A stretch of DNA of 64,000 nucleotides from Pholis gunnellus (GCA_910591455.2 OU342814.1:22087768-22151767); one strand, 5' to 3'. Positions 10,926 to 23,134 are shown, numbered from the stretch's first letter. Notes: a model not told the origin generated them from the letters alone. Translations and numbers: made by a program.

Positions 10926-12610
10926 CTGCACACAACAAACAGTCCGCCGTGGATAAACATGCACAGCAATACGGTCAGAAGTCGAAACCACAAGTCAGGA
11001 AACAGGTTTTAAAAGTAGCAGAAAACAAAGTCGAAGTCAAAATCTGGCAACAGGGAGACATAGTTTCATGAATATCCAAAACAAGTCGACATTGTTTCAA
11101 CATTGTTCTTAATTCAAAGAGATTTCCTGACACTGGTGAAGCGAGCTTTTCTTTTCAACACACTGACCCTCGTGACACAAAACCAGAGGAATAAATCCAC
11201 CACAGTGGTTTGATTTTTTACTCTCTTACAATAAAACAGCTTTTTAAAGACGGAAGTATAAATGAAGTTTATCAGGAGATTGTTCATGGGAACAAAAAAC
11301 TGTTCTTAAGAGAAAGCTTTTCAACTTACTCACAGTGACTATTACAGCTCAAATAAATATAAATGATTCAATATATTCATAAAATACTGCGAGTCCAAAA
11401 AGGTTCAGCTTCATAGCTAGTTATTATTATTATAATAATTATTGTTGTTATTACTGTTATTATCATTAACCAGGCTTGGTTTTCACACCAGCAGTCGGTT
11501 TACTGTGTACAACGTCTTAAACTTGTTAATTGCAGTGTTTCCTAATTTTAAAGGCTCATAATTGTGCAGCATGTCATTACCCATCAGGCACTCTGTGATT
11601 AGCGCATGCAGCAAACGCAAGTTAGCGCGTGTTGTGTGTTTTATTTTTCAGACAATATTTAACAAGAAGTGGACATTCAAAACTTTTGTTCTTCACGTGT
11701 CCAGTTTGAAGTTAAATAACGTGTTTGTGTCTTTACGCAGTAGTCTAGTGGTTCTTATTAAACTCTGCCAGTTTGTTAAAATGCAGAAATGTTGATTCGA
11801 GTACGATTGTTTTTATTTTAAATGGGCTAAATAAAAGCTGTATTGGAGGTTGGCTTCTTTACCAGATCTTGAATTATTGATAGTGCCCTCTAGAAGTGCC
11901 GAGGAAAAGAGTTTAAAAAAGCATTATCACTTAAATCAGAGCATTTTAGACCCCAAAGGCAAAGAGGTGCAAACCCCAGCGTGGTGCAGCCGCGGTGCCA
12001 AACTAAGCGGCTCAACGTGTCCAGCGTGTCCCAACATCTCGGCTTTTTACACCGTTTAGTGTCCGCGTGAAGATCCAAGCCGGCTGCTCCGGAGCAAGTG
12101 TCTGAGTCAAAGCGTTCGTCGTCGCCTCAGTACTAAAAAGAACAAACTGGCATTGTGCTAATATCACAGGCTGTCGGACGTTTTGTAAAGTGATTTTTGT
12201 TTTGTTCAAAAACGCTCCGCTCAATATGAAAATCTAGTCCGAGCAGAAATGTGTAGATTTGTTTTTTGCCTCTCTGCCCTCCCCCACTTCGCTTCCAGTA
12301 ACTGGCCCTGTCATAACTAATCTGAAAAACATAGCCGATGTGAGATATGATCACGCTTCCAATGTCCCTCAGCGGGGCCCGGTTTGCGGAGTGCGGCCGT
12401 GCGTAATGCCGTGCCAAAGAAAGACGCCACAACAAAAAGAATAGTGTCTCCATGTGTCAGGGAAGACGACAGAAAACTTTCGCCGCGAGTGTGTGCGTCC
12501 GTGCGGGTCTAGTGTGTCATTAAGCCACGTTACAGTGCAGGATTGCGTTCAGGCACGGCAGACTTAGAGAAACTTTTTTTTTTAGGTGGGTTAGGGATCG
12601 TCCTACGTAC
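10926..12610 (-). other. meis1: meis1 intron 1
   Basis: A 1685-bp intron with donor GTACGT after MAQR and acceptor GTGCAG. The middle (11000-11560) is A/T-rich and unremarkable. Near 11881-11896 there is TAGTGCCCTCTAGAAG, which on the minus strand resembles a CTCF core (CTTCTAGAGGGCACT). The stretch 11900-12600 is of mixed composition with no repeats. Confidence 0.92.
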
Positions 12611-12622
12611 CCGTTGCGCCAT
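12611..12622 (-). CDS. meis1: Meis homeobox protein, coding exon 1 (MAQR, start codon)
   Basis: Only 12 coding nucleotides: ATG GCG CAA CGG, encoding MAQR, followed by the donor GTACGT. MAQR is the invariant start of MEIS proteins, and it joins exon 2 in phase 0 to give [12 protein letters not shown]. The start is chosen for that reason and has a purine at -3 (GTT before ATG) and G at +4, a good vertebrate context. It is far too short for length-based detection. Upstream in the same strand is a long leader with one short upstream ORF. Across exons 1-6 the deduced peptide is 208 residues, close to the expected N-terminal half of a roughly 390-residue protein. Confidence 0.94.
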
Positions 12623-13650
12623 AACCCTCCTCACTCCCTGGTCGTCCTTTCAGCTTAGATAAATCCCCTCTGAGGCCAGGGTGGAGACGAAGTGAAGAAA
12701 GAAAATCCAAATAAATGGGGGAAGATGTTTCAGCCCAAAATCCTGTGTGCCTCTTTTGGTTTTTCTCCGGTGCAGCCAGCCCCCGCTTCTCTGCGCAAGT
12801 TTAGCCCAGGCGCGGTGAATAGGTCCTCGGCTATCCTCGAGGGCAGCGGCGCCAGGCTCCTTTTTTTTCTCCCCCAAAAATACAAAAAAATACAACCAGG
12901 GTGAAAAATAAAATAGCCCCCTCAAACAAAACTGGCGACTCTCATGGCTCGCTGCCACTCCGCTTGTCAGTCACAACGCGAGGGCTTGTCAAAAGTACCG
13001 GATGAATGATGGTCCGACGCGCGTCTCCACGGGACCGGCACCACCTAAACGTTAACGGTCACAATCACGGGTAAAAAATGAAGCAGCTTCTCCTCTCGCT
13101 TTCTTTGATCACTCTCGGCTCCCGGCTTGATTTTCTTATGCAAAAGCGTCTAGAGGAGATCAAGAGGAGGTGGGGTGATAATTCTGGCTTAGGCTTTTCT
13201 TAAAGGAGCCACGATCGATGCCGTGCGTGTGTGCGCATAGATGGCGTGTGTGTGCGCGCGTATGAGTCTGTGTGTGTATGCGCGAGCCGCCTTCTCTTTC
13301 CCCCCCTCCTCCGTTTGTGTACAATGGGGATGTGTGTGCTGAGCTGAGGAGGAGCGGAGGATCTGGACCAGACTGCCGAAACCCGGAAGTAGTGGTGGCC
13401 ATAACAGGTCGCGTCTTACACAACGCGCCGGGCTGCAGCAAGTCGTGCGGAGAGGAGGGGGGGGAGAGAAAAGTGGGAGGACCCTACCGAGACCGCACCG
13501 CGAGCTGCAACGACGCGGGGGGATTGAAGCCGAGTGCCCACAGAGGTACCGCGGCATCCGAGTCCGGTTCTCAGAGAGACGGTTTAATCTTCAGTCCGGA
13601 GCCGTTTACTAAACCACCGGAACGTCTCTGATCTGGATCGACGCGTCCTG
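12623..13650 (-). promoter_or_regulatory. meis1: meis1 5' leader and CpG-rich promoter region
   Basis: Upstream of the MAQR start the sequence is GC-richer and CpG-dense, especially 13010-13060 and 13320-13640, as in vertebrate developmental promoters. The transcription start cannot be fixed from sequence. Elements seen: TGACTGACAAG (TALE-like) on the minus strand at 12963-12973; an octamer-like ATGCAAAA at 13138-13145; and an ETS-type CCCGGAAGT at 13382-13390. There is no clear TATA box. The leader part next to the ATG (12623-12920) has no ATG on the sense strand. Confidence 0.7.
12922..12945 (-). other. upstream ORF of 7 codons in the meis1 leader
   Basis: ATG AGA GTC GCC AGT TTT GTT TGA. 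It is the only ATG I find on the sense strand within about 320 nt upstream of the main start, and its stop lies 300 nt before it. If the leader extends beyond 12945, ribosomes would meet this ORF first, and the long gap would allow reinitiation. Whether the transcript starts upstream of it is unknown. Confidence 0.45.
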
Positions 13651-14160
13651 AACCCTGAATCCCGAATGCCTGCAAACACTTTGACTTACACCAGCGTCCC
13701 GCTCTGATGTTACCGGCAGGTATGTTATGAAGTTTCGACTGCATGGAACTTTGTGATTATTCACTTCTTTCATATAATACATAAGTTTATCATATTAGTG
13801 GCAGGTTCCGCTTCTGATTGGCTGCATGCGTCCACAGAGCCAAACATCCAGTCCTGCAGGTTTTGGTAGCTCACTATTAATCTTCACAGTCTCTCTGCTT
13901 CCTACGTTTGCAGTAATGCATCATATTTAATAACAGAAATGCCTTTAACGTGTTTGGATACGTGTCAACCTCCATCAAAAGAACAATAAATACAACTTTC
14001 TTCAAGTTATTCTGGAAGAACTGTGTGTAATATATGTATAGAACAGTTATTGTTGTGTGCAGAATCAGAGGAATTCAGCCACATCTCGTGTTCTTGATTC
14101 GTGGAAACGTCTCAAAGCATCTTTTTACATCTAAACAACAGCCCCCCCCCCCCATCTCTC
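13650..14160. other. upstream flank, no gene seen
   Basis: Mixed to A/T-rich DNA immediately upstream of the promoter. One good plus-strand splice-donor match (CAG/GTATGT, GT at 13720-13721) and a GATTGGCT element near 13816 are the only notable points. Confidence 0.6.
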
Positions 14161-14330
14161 CCTCAGTGTCGTCCGGTGCCTCTCCCCCCCACAGCTGCGC
14201 CGAATGGGTCGCTCCAGTCTGCCCTGTCTGTCCAATGGCAGAGAGGCTGAGGGATGCGAGCCCCCCTATTGGCTCCCCACATGATCGATTCCGGGGCTGA
14301 TTGATCGGTTTTTAGGCCACTTCTTCTTTT
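14160..14330. promoter_or_regulatory. candidate promoter-proximal element with CCAAT boxes and PBX-HOX site
   Basis: A compact block about 1.6 kb upstream of the start codon. It has two CCAAT boxes in opposite orientation (CCAAT at 14232-14236 and ATTGG at 14268-14272) and TGATTGAT at 14298-14305, which fits the PBX-HOX consensus TGATTNAT. NF-Y pairs of this kind often mark promoters or nearby enhancers; PBX-HOX input would fit known TALE/HOX cross-regulation. Inference from motifs. Confidence 0.4.
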
Positions 14331-14867
14331 TTTCTTCTATTTCTTTGCGAAGAAGGCTAAATAACAAAACACCACCCGCGAATAGAAAACGCACACTTTG
14401 TGTTTTCTGTCCACTTATAGGCTGTACATTCACCCACAAACAGAATATAATACACATGAAGAGCAAACACTCAGGTTGAGATATTATTGTTATTGTTATT
14501 ATTAGTTTGTCTCTGTGTGATAAAAGTTCACAGTTTGCAAGTGGATTTAAAAGTCTGGTCAAATATGAATGAGCTCTAATTTGAGGAGAACGAGTAATCT
14601 CATCATGAGAGTACTGACATCACACAGTAACGCTTTTTTTTAATTAATAAAAGAGTGAAAGTGGCTCAAAGTCTGCGTAAAGTATTCATGATATATTTGG
14701 TGAAGTCATATAAAAACGGACAGGATTTTCCAGACATTCCAGTAGATTTCCACATGATGCTCGTGTATTTCTCAGCCCGTGCACGTGAACGGAGAGACAC
14801 ATTATCTGCTGATTATGCTCATAAGGTGTTGCTGGTCGGTGACAGCCTGTTTGAAGTGTTTTTTCTT

Positions 14868-14898
<31 letters not shown>

Positions 14899-15470
14899 AG
14901 CGCGTCCAGTCATCGATCATCTGGCCCCTCGGTGCCACAGAGATATGGTGTCATAACTTGATAATGCGGCTTCACACATTCGGCGGGATTCCGGCGGTAA
15001 AAAAAACAACCGGTGGGGACACGTTTACAGGAGTAAAAAAAAAAATCACCATCAAAGCCTCCGAGCAGTCCGGCCGGAGAGGCTCCGGGGGGCGGCGGGC
15101 TGAAGAGGAGCCACGAAGCCGCGCAGGACGCACGGACTTTTACGCACGGAGAGATATTTGGATCAAATAATAATAAACTCGTTTAACTCGTCGAATTTGT
15201 TAATTCAATTATGTATTGGTGAGTAGAAGCTCTCATTTTCCCATTCTTTTTTTATTTGTTTACGGTACATTAAAATATTAAAACGCGTATTCTTGTCACA
15301 GATATTTTCTTGGAGGGAAGTTATTTTTTGAATTAAAAGGAGAAGCTGCTGTTTGAATCCACTGTGAGCTGAACCTGTGGGTTTAGTAAAGATTATGTAT
15401 CTCACTACACCACGAGGCACTCTGCGTTTTAGAGGGTCATTGAGAGAAAAAAAGCCAAATTAACATGAAA
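14330..15470. other. upstream flank, no gene seen
   Basis: A/T-rich single-copy DNA with one (CT)n run of about 13 units near 14867-14893. A 171-codon plus-strand frame crosses that run and has no recognisable domain. Confidence 0.6.
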
Positions 15471-15770
15471 GGAGACTGACCACTGTAAAATAACTACACC
15501 GGCATTATAAAGCAATTAAGCTCCTTCAATTAGCGTCTGTAAAAGCAAACTGGAGCTCCACTTTCTCTCCTGGAGCTGCTATTCCGCGAGGGTCAGCGCG
15601 TTTTCTGGCATCCTGGGAGAGAGAGAGCAGCGAGGGGGGGTCTAAATACCGTCATTTCTGTTTAATCCGCTTTGCGATGACGGTAATGCTTCGAGTCGTT
15701 TCAATAAAATCAGCAGGTATTACTTTCAAACGGCTGAATGTGAAATGACAGCATGTTCGACTGCCGAAAC
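15470..15770. promoter_or_regulatory. candidate upstream regulatory block
   Basis: A complex single-copy block with two CAATTA cores 14 bp apart (15513-15518 and 15527-15532), followed by a GC-richer half and a short GA-run. The homeodomain-core pair suggests an enhancer. Untested. Confidence 0.27.
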
Positions 15771-16147
15771 AAACAGGGCGGCCTGCGCGCGCTGACTTGT
15801 GCTGTTTGGACGCAGAGAGACAAGTTTCAGCCTTTGTGTCAGTTTATTAAAAATACATTCCTCTAATTTCAGTTTACTGTGTAAAATCATATTTATTTTG
15901 GGTCAGATAATGCTGTGATAAATACAGACTAATTTGATGAAGCCATATAGTTTTAACGCGGGCAGTTTGGGTGTAAAACAAATACCAATGAATAATCTGC
16001 GTCTGTTTGAACAAACAACCAGCAGAGCCCGGCGAGTCAACCCGAGGTCAAACTACTTCTTTTGCAGCCCCGCAGCGCAAACGTGTCGGGATCTGCACAC
16101 AGAAAAGGGCCACCGGTCGTCTCTGCTTCGTATCAGTCGCTGCGGCA

Positions 16148-16222
16148 CACAGACCGACAGACAGACCGACAGACAGACCGACACACAGACCGACCGACAG
16201 ACAGACAGACACGCAGACCGAC
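16148..16222. repeat. imperfect (CAGACCGA)n/(GACA)n tandem repeat
   Basis: CAGACCGACAGA-type units reiterated, mixing 4-base GACA and 8-base units. Open frames in two phases over it are artefacts of the repeat. Confidence 0.93.
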
Positions 16223-18860
16223 CTGCAGCAGAGCTTTCACACAGCTCATCTGATTATATGAAACTGCTGGTGTATTGTCGCCCGTCGGGAGACCCGTCCG
16301 GACTCTTGGTGGTGCGTTCAGGGTCAGCTTTCTCTTTTAAAAGTGAGTGTAATGAGCTATAATATAGCATTCAGTATTAAAGTCAGATTCGTCATCGTTT
16401 ACAAACTGATATTAACTAAATTATTGTAGTTTGTCTTAAATTATTGTCACTCTTTTTTTTAAATATTGGCATTAATAACTCGAGAGTAATGAGTATAATT
16501 ACAGTATATATAATTGAGTATAATTACATCACATCCTGGTAAATACAAAGGCTTGAGTTTAATGGTGTTAAAGTATAAAAGCAATAATAAAAAGTGTCTC
16601 AATATTGATTTGAAACCATGAAATCAGTTCTCTTTGGGGGATCAAGGGAAAGGCCCCTCGCTTCTGTTGGATCCTTAGTTTGGACCAAATGTTCCTCTGA
16701 GCTGCTGCTTTGAGCCGCTCACACACATTAATGCTGAACCAGTTGCGCCTTCTACCGGAGATGTGAGGAACTACACGAGGAGCAGGAAACGCAGAGGAAG
16801 AGTCCGGCTCAGATGAAGAAGACAGGAAGCAAAGAGTAAAACAACGTGTATGTCTTCTTCACTAAATGCAGAATATTCAGTTTGAAGCTGTAATGAAGTC
16901 GGTTGTTAAATTCCATCATGAACAAAACTATCTGTCATGATAATGAAATACATAACAACAGTATGGCTGCTGTGCTTTATTTAAAGATCTCAAACTGTTG
17001 GTTAAATGAAGTGAAGCTTTTCATGAGCTCCAAAACAAACAAAAAATAAAGTAATAAACTCAAAAGATGAAACCTTAAGAGACACAAACAAATATTCATT
17101 TTCATATTCAAATATCTGTGTTTTTTTCTTTTACACATCATATTAATTCCAATTAAGAACATTGATTCACAGCCCAGCGTGTCCGCTCATGTGTCCACAT
17201 TAAAGCTGAGCTGGATTTGTCCACGACGTCTCTACATTTAGAGATGAACTACGAGTGTCAAACATCTGGAACACGACAAGAAATGAAGCTCAAACTGTTT
17301 TGTTTTTGTACCAGCAGCAGAAAAACGTCACCGGACGTTCTCCATCTCACCGAGTGTGAAAGTGTATCAAACAGCTCAATGTAAAGCTCCACACACACAC
17401 ACTGCTGACGGAGGTGTTACATTAATGTGAACATGTGGATTCATGGATCCTCACACCTATAGATACATATGTGAGGAACAGCTGCTTTCCTATATGGTGA
17501 GAGATGTGTGAAAGTAGATGCACAGATTCATAAACACACACACACACACACACACACAGCAGCTCTGTTATAATCACTGAGCTCAATGCATGCCAGTCAA
17601 TTTTCACATTTTGCCACAAGGCCACCAGGTCAGCAGCTCCACTTTTACTCTGAATTAACCCCACAGATAGACAGAGTGCTCATCACTCTATCACACACAC
17701 CTCCCTCTCTCCCTCCCTCCCTCTCTCCCTCTCTCCCTCCCTCGCCCTCCCCTTCCTGCAGCATTTGTCACTGCTGCTATTATTTCAGGTGTGCTAATGG
17801 CGTCGCAGACACTTTCAGAGTGAAAAGAGGAGGACGGGAAGAATCACATGGACTCCCCCCCCCTTAGAAAAGGGGTGAAGGATTTGGGTGAGGGGAATCT
17901 GTGAGGGCCACTGATCATGGCGGAGGGGTGAGGGTGGGTTTCTCACACCTCCCAGGGAGACTGTGAATTGATCGGCACCTTAGAGAGAGGGAGGGAAAGT
18001 GAGAAACAAAAAAAAAGAAGCAGCTGGAGATGAAGGATGACGACGAGGAGGGAACAAGTGGAGAAAAAAAAGAAGCTGGGTGTTGGAGTCGAGCTATAAA
18101 ACCAGGAGGGGAGGGAAGGAAAAAAACAACACAGAGCGATAGGAAGGGAGGAGAGGGGGTGAGGGGGTGAGGCAGCAGAGGAGGTGTGAAGACTCATCTT
18201 TTCCTGGATGGGTGTGAGAGGAGAGTATAATAAACCGGCTAACATCAGCTTTAAAGAAGCACACGAGGGGCTCCGATTACAAACGTGATATTCAGTTCAC
18301 GGATCAATAATTCAATCACACAGCTGGCACAACCGCCACGTCACCACGCCACCGTCTCAGGAGCTGCTGCTGTTTCTTTAATATGAAGATTGTGATTATT
18401 TTGTCCTCATTTTAAATTTATTATATTAATATTCCATAAAACAACAACAGAGGCAAGTTCTAGCCCCAAAATTAATAATGTATGGATGTTGTTTTTCCCC
18501 CTTTAATTAACTTGTGATGAATAAATATACAGGAAGTGGGTGAGGATCTCTACTTTTTAGTCAGAAGGACTTTTATTTTGGCAAACACGAAAAATAAATT
18601 AAAAAACACTCCCACACGGCTGATTTGTGTGTTGTTTCTCAGGTTGTTCCTTTAATTAAAATGATAGATTTCTCTGTTTTCCTCCGGTTTTACAGCCAAA
18701 CTGCCACACTGGCTCTCTGTTTATGAGTTTCAGAGTGAAACCATTCCGCCAGATGACGACTGCTGGAGAATAAAAGCCTCGACCACGACCAGCATACGGC
18801 TTCAGGCTGATCTGTATCTACCCGCCTGCAGTAAACACACAGGGACACACACTCACACAC
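16223..18860. other. upstream flank, no gene seen
   Basis: A/T-rich DNA with a (CA)n run near 17535-17559, a CCCT/CT-rich tract at 17700-17755, and purine-rich stretches (17970-18190). The sequence at 16745-16758 (GCGCCTTCTACCGG) is a weak CTCF-like match on the minus strand. The part 18650-18800 is ordinary single-copy DNA. No gene. Confidence 0.6.
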
Positions 18861-18866
18861 ACCACA

Positions 18867-18869
<3 letters not shown>

Positions 18870-18963
<94 letters not shown>
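18870..18963. repeat. (AT)n(GT)n compound microsatellite
   Basis: About 15 AT units pass through GTATATAT into about 28 GT units. Confidence 0.96.
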
Positions 18964-18965
<2 letters not shown>

Positions 18966-19654
18966 AGTGTGTCAGTGAAGGTGAATACAAACTACAGCAT
19001 TTCAGTCGCCAATTCATTCATTTCCTTCACAAATGCAACGTTTCAGGTTAAACAGGTTTAACAGCCTATTAAACGTGTTTTCAGGTATAAATGCTAAAAA
19101 CATCATGACATGAGTGGAGTTTATTCAACACACACAGAGGAAATAGGAATAAGGCAATGCTATTGACTTCAATAACACCAATAAAAGTGACATAATCACG
19201 TGAAATATATCAGGTTACAGGTGAGGAGAGGAGCACGTTTTGGAGAGAATGGAAACTTTAACTCACATTTTAACGTCCTCCTTCTGGTAACTTCAAATAA
19301 ACTCAACTAAAAGAAAGAAACACATTTAAAGTTGTGAAGTAGAAATGCACGAGCTACAAAAACGCTTGTAATCCATTTAAAAGCCAAAATAAAAAGATGG
19401 TTTCACTTGAAAATATTACAGATTCATCTAACGTCAGGAGCGTTAGAGAGCAGCTAAGAGCCCACGCATGCAGCCGCGAGTCTGCTGCTGCCGACGTCAA
19501 CAACTAAAGCAGAATTTAAGATTTAATAAACTAAAGTTATAGGTTCTGTCTTTCAGCATCTGTCTCTGAGAGGAAGAGATGAGACGACGAGAAGAGAAAC
19601 AGCAGGTTTGGTGATAAACATGAATCAGTTAGTCAAATGTTGATGAATTAAGCA

Positions 19655-19686
<32 letters not shown>

Positions 19687-20258
19687 CAGGTCAGATTGTT
19701 GAACACCAGTTCAGCGGGGGGGCAGCAGTGAATCAGATTACCAAACACACTGATTGAGTGCAGCGGTTGCTGGTGAACCTGCAGCCGTCTCTCCTAAACA
19801 AAGTTATCTCTGCAGACGTGCATGAAGAGGTCAGCGGTCAGCTCCCCTCGTACACCGCACGACCCGAGGATCCCAATAAAAGAAGAAGCTCTCCGAGCAT
19901 AAATCCCCGTCGTGACGGCAACATGTCAGAGATGCAGTAAAGTGCTTCTGCTGCGGCTTCACTGCAGTTATTCTTTAAATATACACGTACGTATCTGTCC
20001 TCCAAGGCTTTTTCAAAACAATGAGACTCATTTTTATGTGAAAAGTTCTTCAAACCAGCAGCGAACTGTCAAAGACTCGAGGCGGTCTGCTGTTAATGTG
20101 TTCCACTTATCTTTTGTTAATTATCACAAGTGTCATAACCATCAACAGACAACAACAGACGAGTCGGCGCTCACTAATGTTTGACACGTCTGTCTTTATT
20201 CCTTTGTTCTGCGGCTCTCTCGTCCCTCCTCTGTTGATCACACATTCTACCACACCTG
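18964..20258. other. upstream flank, no gene seen
   Basis: A/T-rich single-copy DNA with a (CA)n run at about 19657-19686. Short open frames (60-114 codons) show no domains. Confidence 0.6.
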
Positions 20259-20401
20259 CCTCACCGCAGCCTCACCGCAGCCTCACCGCAGCCTCTCCGC
20301 AGCCTCACCGCAGCCTCTCCGCAGCCTCACCGCAGCCTCTCCGCAGCCTCTCCGCAGCCTCTCCGCAGCCTCACCGCAGCCTCTCCGCAGCCTCACCGCA
20401 G
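20259..20401 (+). repeat. 11-bp minisatellite, 13 units
   Basis: Exactly 13 head-to-tail copies of CCTCACCGCAG or CCTCTCCGCAG, differing only at the fifth base. In order the variant base reads A A A T A T A T T T A T A. With an 11-bp period all three frames stay open, which explains the repetitive frame over it. Confidence 0.97.
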
Positions 20402-21600
20402 CATTCTTCCCTCACTTTGGTTTCTTTGCTTCGTCCTTGAATTTCTAAATGCAGACACAAACCGTACAAAGTTCTTTATTCCAAGGAGCCGTAAAGTGAA
20501 TCAACTCTGTACCTGATTTAGCATAAATAGTTTAGTTTTTCTATAAATCTATTTGCAAGAGTAGCTGTACTTTATTATACCGAGTTGTTTATTTAATTTA
20601 GAAAAAGAAACTCCTCAACGGAGACAATAAACGCAGCTGTTAGAAAGAGAAGAAAAGCTCTTTTATGAGTCGTTACACTTAAACGTTCACACTCATTACA
20701 AGCGGTTTAAAAACATATTTCACCAAAAAGGTTTCCATCAAAGCAACTTTGCTGGGTTTTGTATTTTGCGTGCCGTCAATAAATTGTTTGTAGCTTCTAT
20801 TTTTAAACAAAATAAAATAGAAGCTAGAGTTTTGAAGTTATAAAGATCAATTCAGTTCATATTCGTAGTTTTTGAATAAACTGAGCTGGAAAACAGACTA
20901 AAGATCGGAATAATTCCACAAAGAGACAAACGCAGCAGCTGCGTTCGATCACTTGTGTTTTCCAAATGTGGGAACGAAAAAAGATTTCCATCCAGAAACA
21001 GTGACAGACCGAACCAGACAGGATTGACATGTTAGCCGTGATTACACTGTTCCTGGATCAGCTCCTCACCACCAAAACCAAACCACCACAACTTCCTCTG
21101 AAGTCCCCGGTTCCTGTTCCCTTCACCGAATCCTGGAAAACAACCTCAGAACTAATTTACTCTCCTTACAAACAGGACCCGGAGACCGATGGAGAGTCTG
21201 AGGAATAAAGAATAAAGTAGAGACGAGTAGAGAGTATATATACTCTCAGTGCTACGAGTACAAGTATCACCTCAAACATCTGGTGGGAAGTAACGCAGCA
21301 TATATCAAACATTCATTTTATAAACCTTTATACTGCAGAGAGAAACTCTGCATCATTTCACAGCTTTAGTTTACGAGTTCTTTTTACAGGTTCAGGTTTT
21401 AGATATAAATATGTGTCAAATGATCAACAAAATAAAATATGATGCATCTTAAATTACCCATCAGCACATTAATAATAATATGAAGTATTAGCCCGACTTC
21501 ACCAGCTACAACATTAAAATGCTGCTTCAGCATTAAAGCACCAACATAAAACACACACAATCCTACACATAGACATACATATACATATGTATATATATAC

Positions 21601-21646
<46 letters not shown>

Positions 21647-22240
21647 TGAGAGGGTCCATTCTCCATCATGAGCCCTTTTACTTGTGTTTTTGTTTGACTT
21701 CTATTTTGATGATTCTGTACTTTTACTAAATGTTGCAGAACTTCTTCATGCAGCAGATACTTCCTTTGTTCTGTGGTATTACTACTTTTAAAGGACCTGA
21801 GAACTTCTCCACCGCTGCCCATCTGAGACACAGATCCAGTAAAGATTAAGTGAATTATTTGGCAAATATTTTCTGAGCCCGTGGCCGTTAATAATAATCT
21901 CACCGTTCAAAAAACATCCAGCCCTGATTTAGCAGCAGCGTGTTTTTTTACTCTGAGCCTCTCGAGGGAGTCGACATCACAGGAACATTTTAGAGATTGA
22001 CCTTTCACCTCTCGGGCATTAGTCTGCTGGGGCGACTTGTCCCAAACCGTTAGACGGATCACATGTAATTTCCCCTCAGACGTCCAGACAGGCAAATTGT
22101 GTTCATACGTGACTCGGGCTCTCACAGAGAGTCACATTGTCGGTCTGCGTGAACCCAAAAGCTCCTCAAAGTCACACAGGTAAAAACGTGACACACACAC
22201 ACACACACACACACACACTGTGAGAGCCAGTCTCCGGCTG
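20402..22240. other. upstream flank, no gene seen
   Basis: Mostly A/T-rich. It contains an (AT)n run of about 25 units at 21593-21644 and (CA)n at 22193-22220. The stretch 21880-22130 is single-copy and of more balanced composition. Confidence 0.6.
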
Positions 22241-22410
22241 ACAACATCAGTGCAACCTGACCCGGCTTAATAAAGGCCCGTACCTGCATTTACTGCTCCG
22301 TTAAAACGCCCTCTTGTTGTTCCACCAATTCACCGCGCTGTAATTGCACCGAGGCTGCATATGGTCCTCATCTAGCGGCCGGCGCAACATAAAAGCCAAC
22401 CGGCTGTGAG
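22240..22410. promoter_or_regulatory. candidate upstream regulatory block
   Basis: A single-copy block flanked by (CA)n and (GT)n runs. It has CGGCTTAATAAAGG near 22262, CGCTGTAATTGCACC near 22336, GCATATGG near 22357 and ACATAAAAGCC near 22387. Complex sequence squeezed between microsatellites fits an enhancer; untested. Confidence 0.27.
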
Positions 22411-22427
22411 TGTACGACGCAGGGGAG

Positions 22428-22432
<5 letters not shown>

Positions 22433-22465
<33 letters not shown>
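22433..22465. repeat. (GT)n microsatellite
   Basis: About 16 GT units. Confidence 0.96.
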
Positions 22466-22467
<2 letters not shown>

Positions 22468-22939
22468 GCATTTTAGGGCAAATTGGACTGAACATAACTC
22501 AGGGGATGGTTAGGAAAACGGCATGATGTCACCGTTATTACGCCGTAAAGGCGGTTGATTTGGCTTTGAGGGATTTTCTGCACGCGGCCGCCTCCAGACA
22601 TGTGCGCCGAGGCTGCTGCACAGATCCTCCTCCACATCCACAGCTTTGAACCTTTTCTTTAAACGGAGAATCAAAGGAAAGTAGTAACACATCACGACAA
22701 ATTAGTCACTTACTGTGTGTGTTTTATTACTTTTACTGCTTTATTCCTAAATGAGATTTAATTTTATTTTAATAAAAGGAAGCTACAGAGTAAAAGTAGA
22801 AGTGTGAAATTATTAAACATCAGCCAATGTTTATTCTTATTCAACAAATCTACATTATGGTTTGCAGGGAACCGGATTATGTTGAGTTTAGTTTAGTGTA
22901 TTTACATCTGGGACCATGTACAACAATACATACATCTCA

Positions 22940-23002
22940 AAGAAGAAGAAGAAGAAGAAGAAGAAGAAGAAGAAGAAGGAGAACAAGAAGAAGAAGAAGA
23001 AG
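22940..23002. repeat. (AAG)n trinucleotide repeat
   Basis: About 20 AAG units with two interruptions (GGAG, AAC). The Arg- and Leu-rich frames over it are artefacts. A (CA)n run with CG interruptions follows at about 23098-23134. Confidence 0.96.
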
Positions 23003-23134
23003 AGATGTTTTGTACCTGATTTCGCTCCCATCACAACACAGAGCAAACGTCCAGTACGATTGGACAAGGAAACCTAGTGATGTCCATGCAGGCGCATGCA
23101 CACACACACACACGCACACACACACGCACACACA

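Noticed and set aside
12650..12958. 102-codon minus-strand frame just upstream of the meis1 start
   Set aside because: It starts from GTG, not ATG, lies in the leader in a frame unrelated to MAQR, and has no domain.
13272..13631. 119-codon plus-strand ORF in the promoter region
   Set aside because: CpG-rich sequence is often open by chance; no domain. Only a noncoding divergent transcript is kept as a hypothesis.
20096..20440. 114-codon repetitive ORF resembling a tandem-repeat protein
   Set aside because: It is the 11-bp minisatellite read through three frames; no start context or splice evidence.
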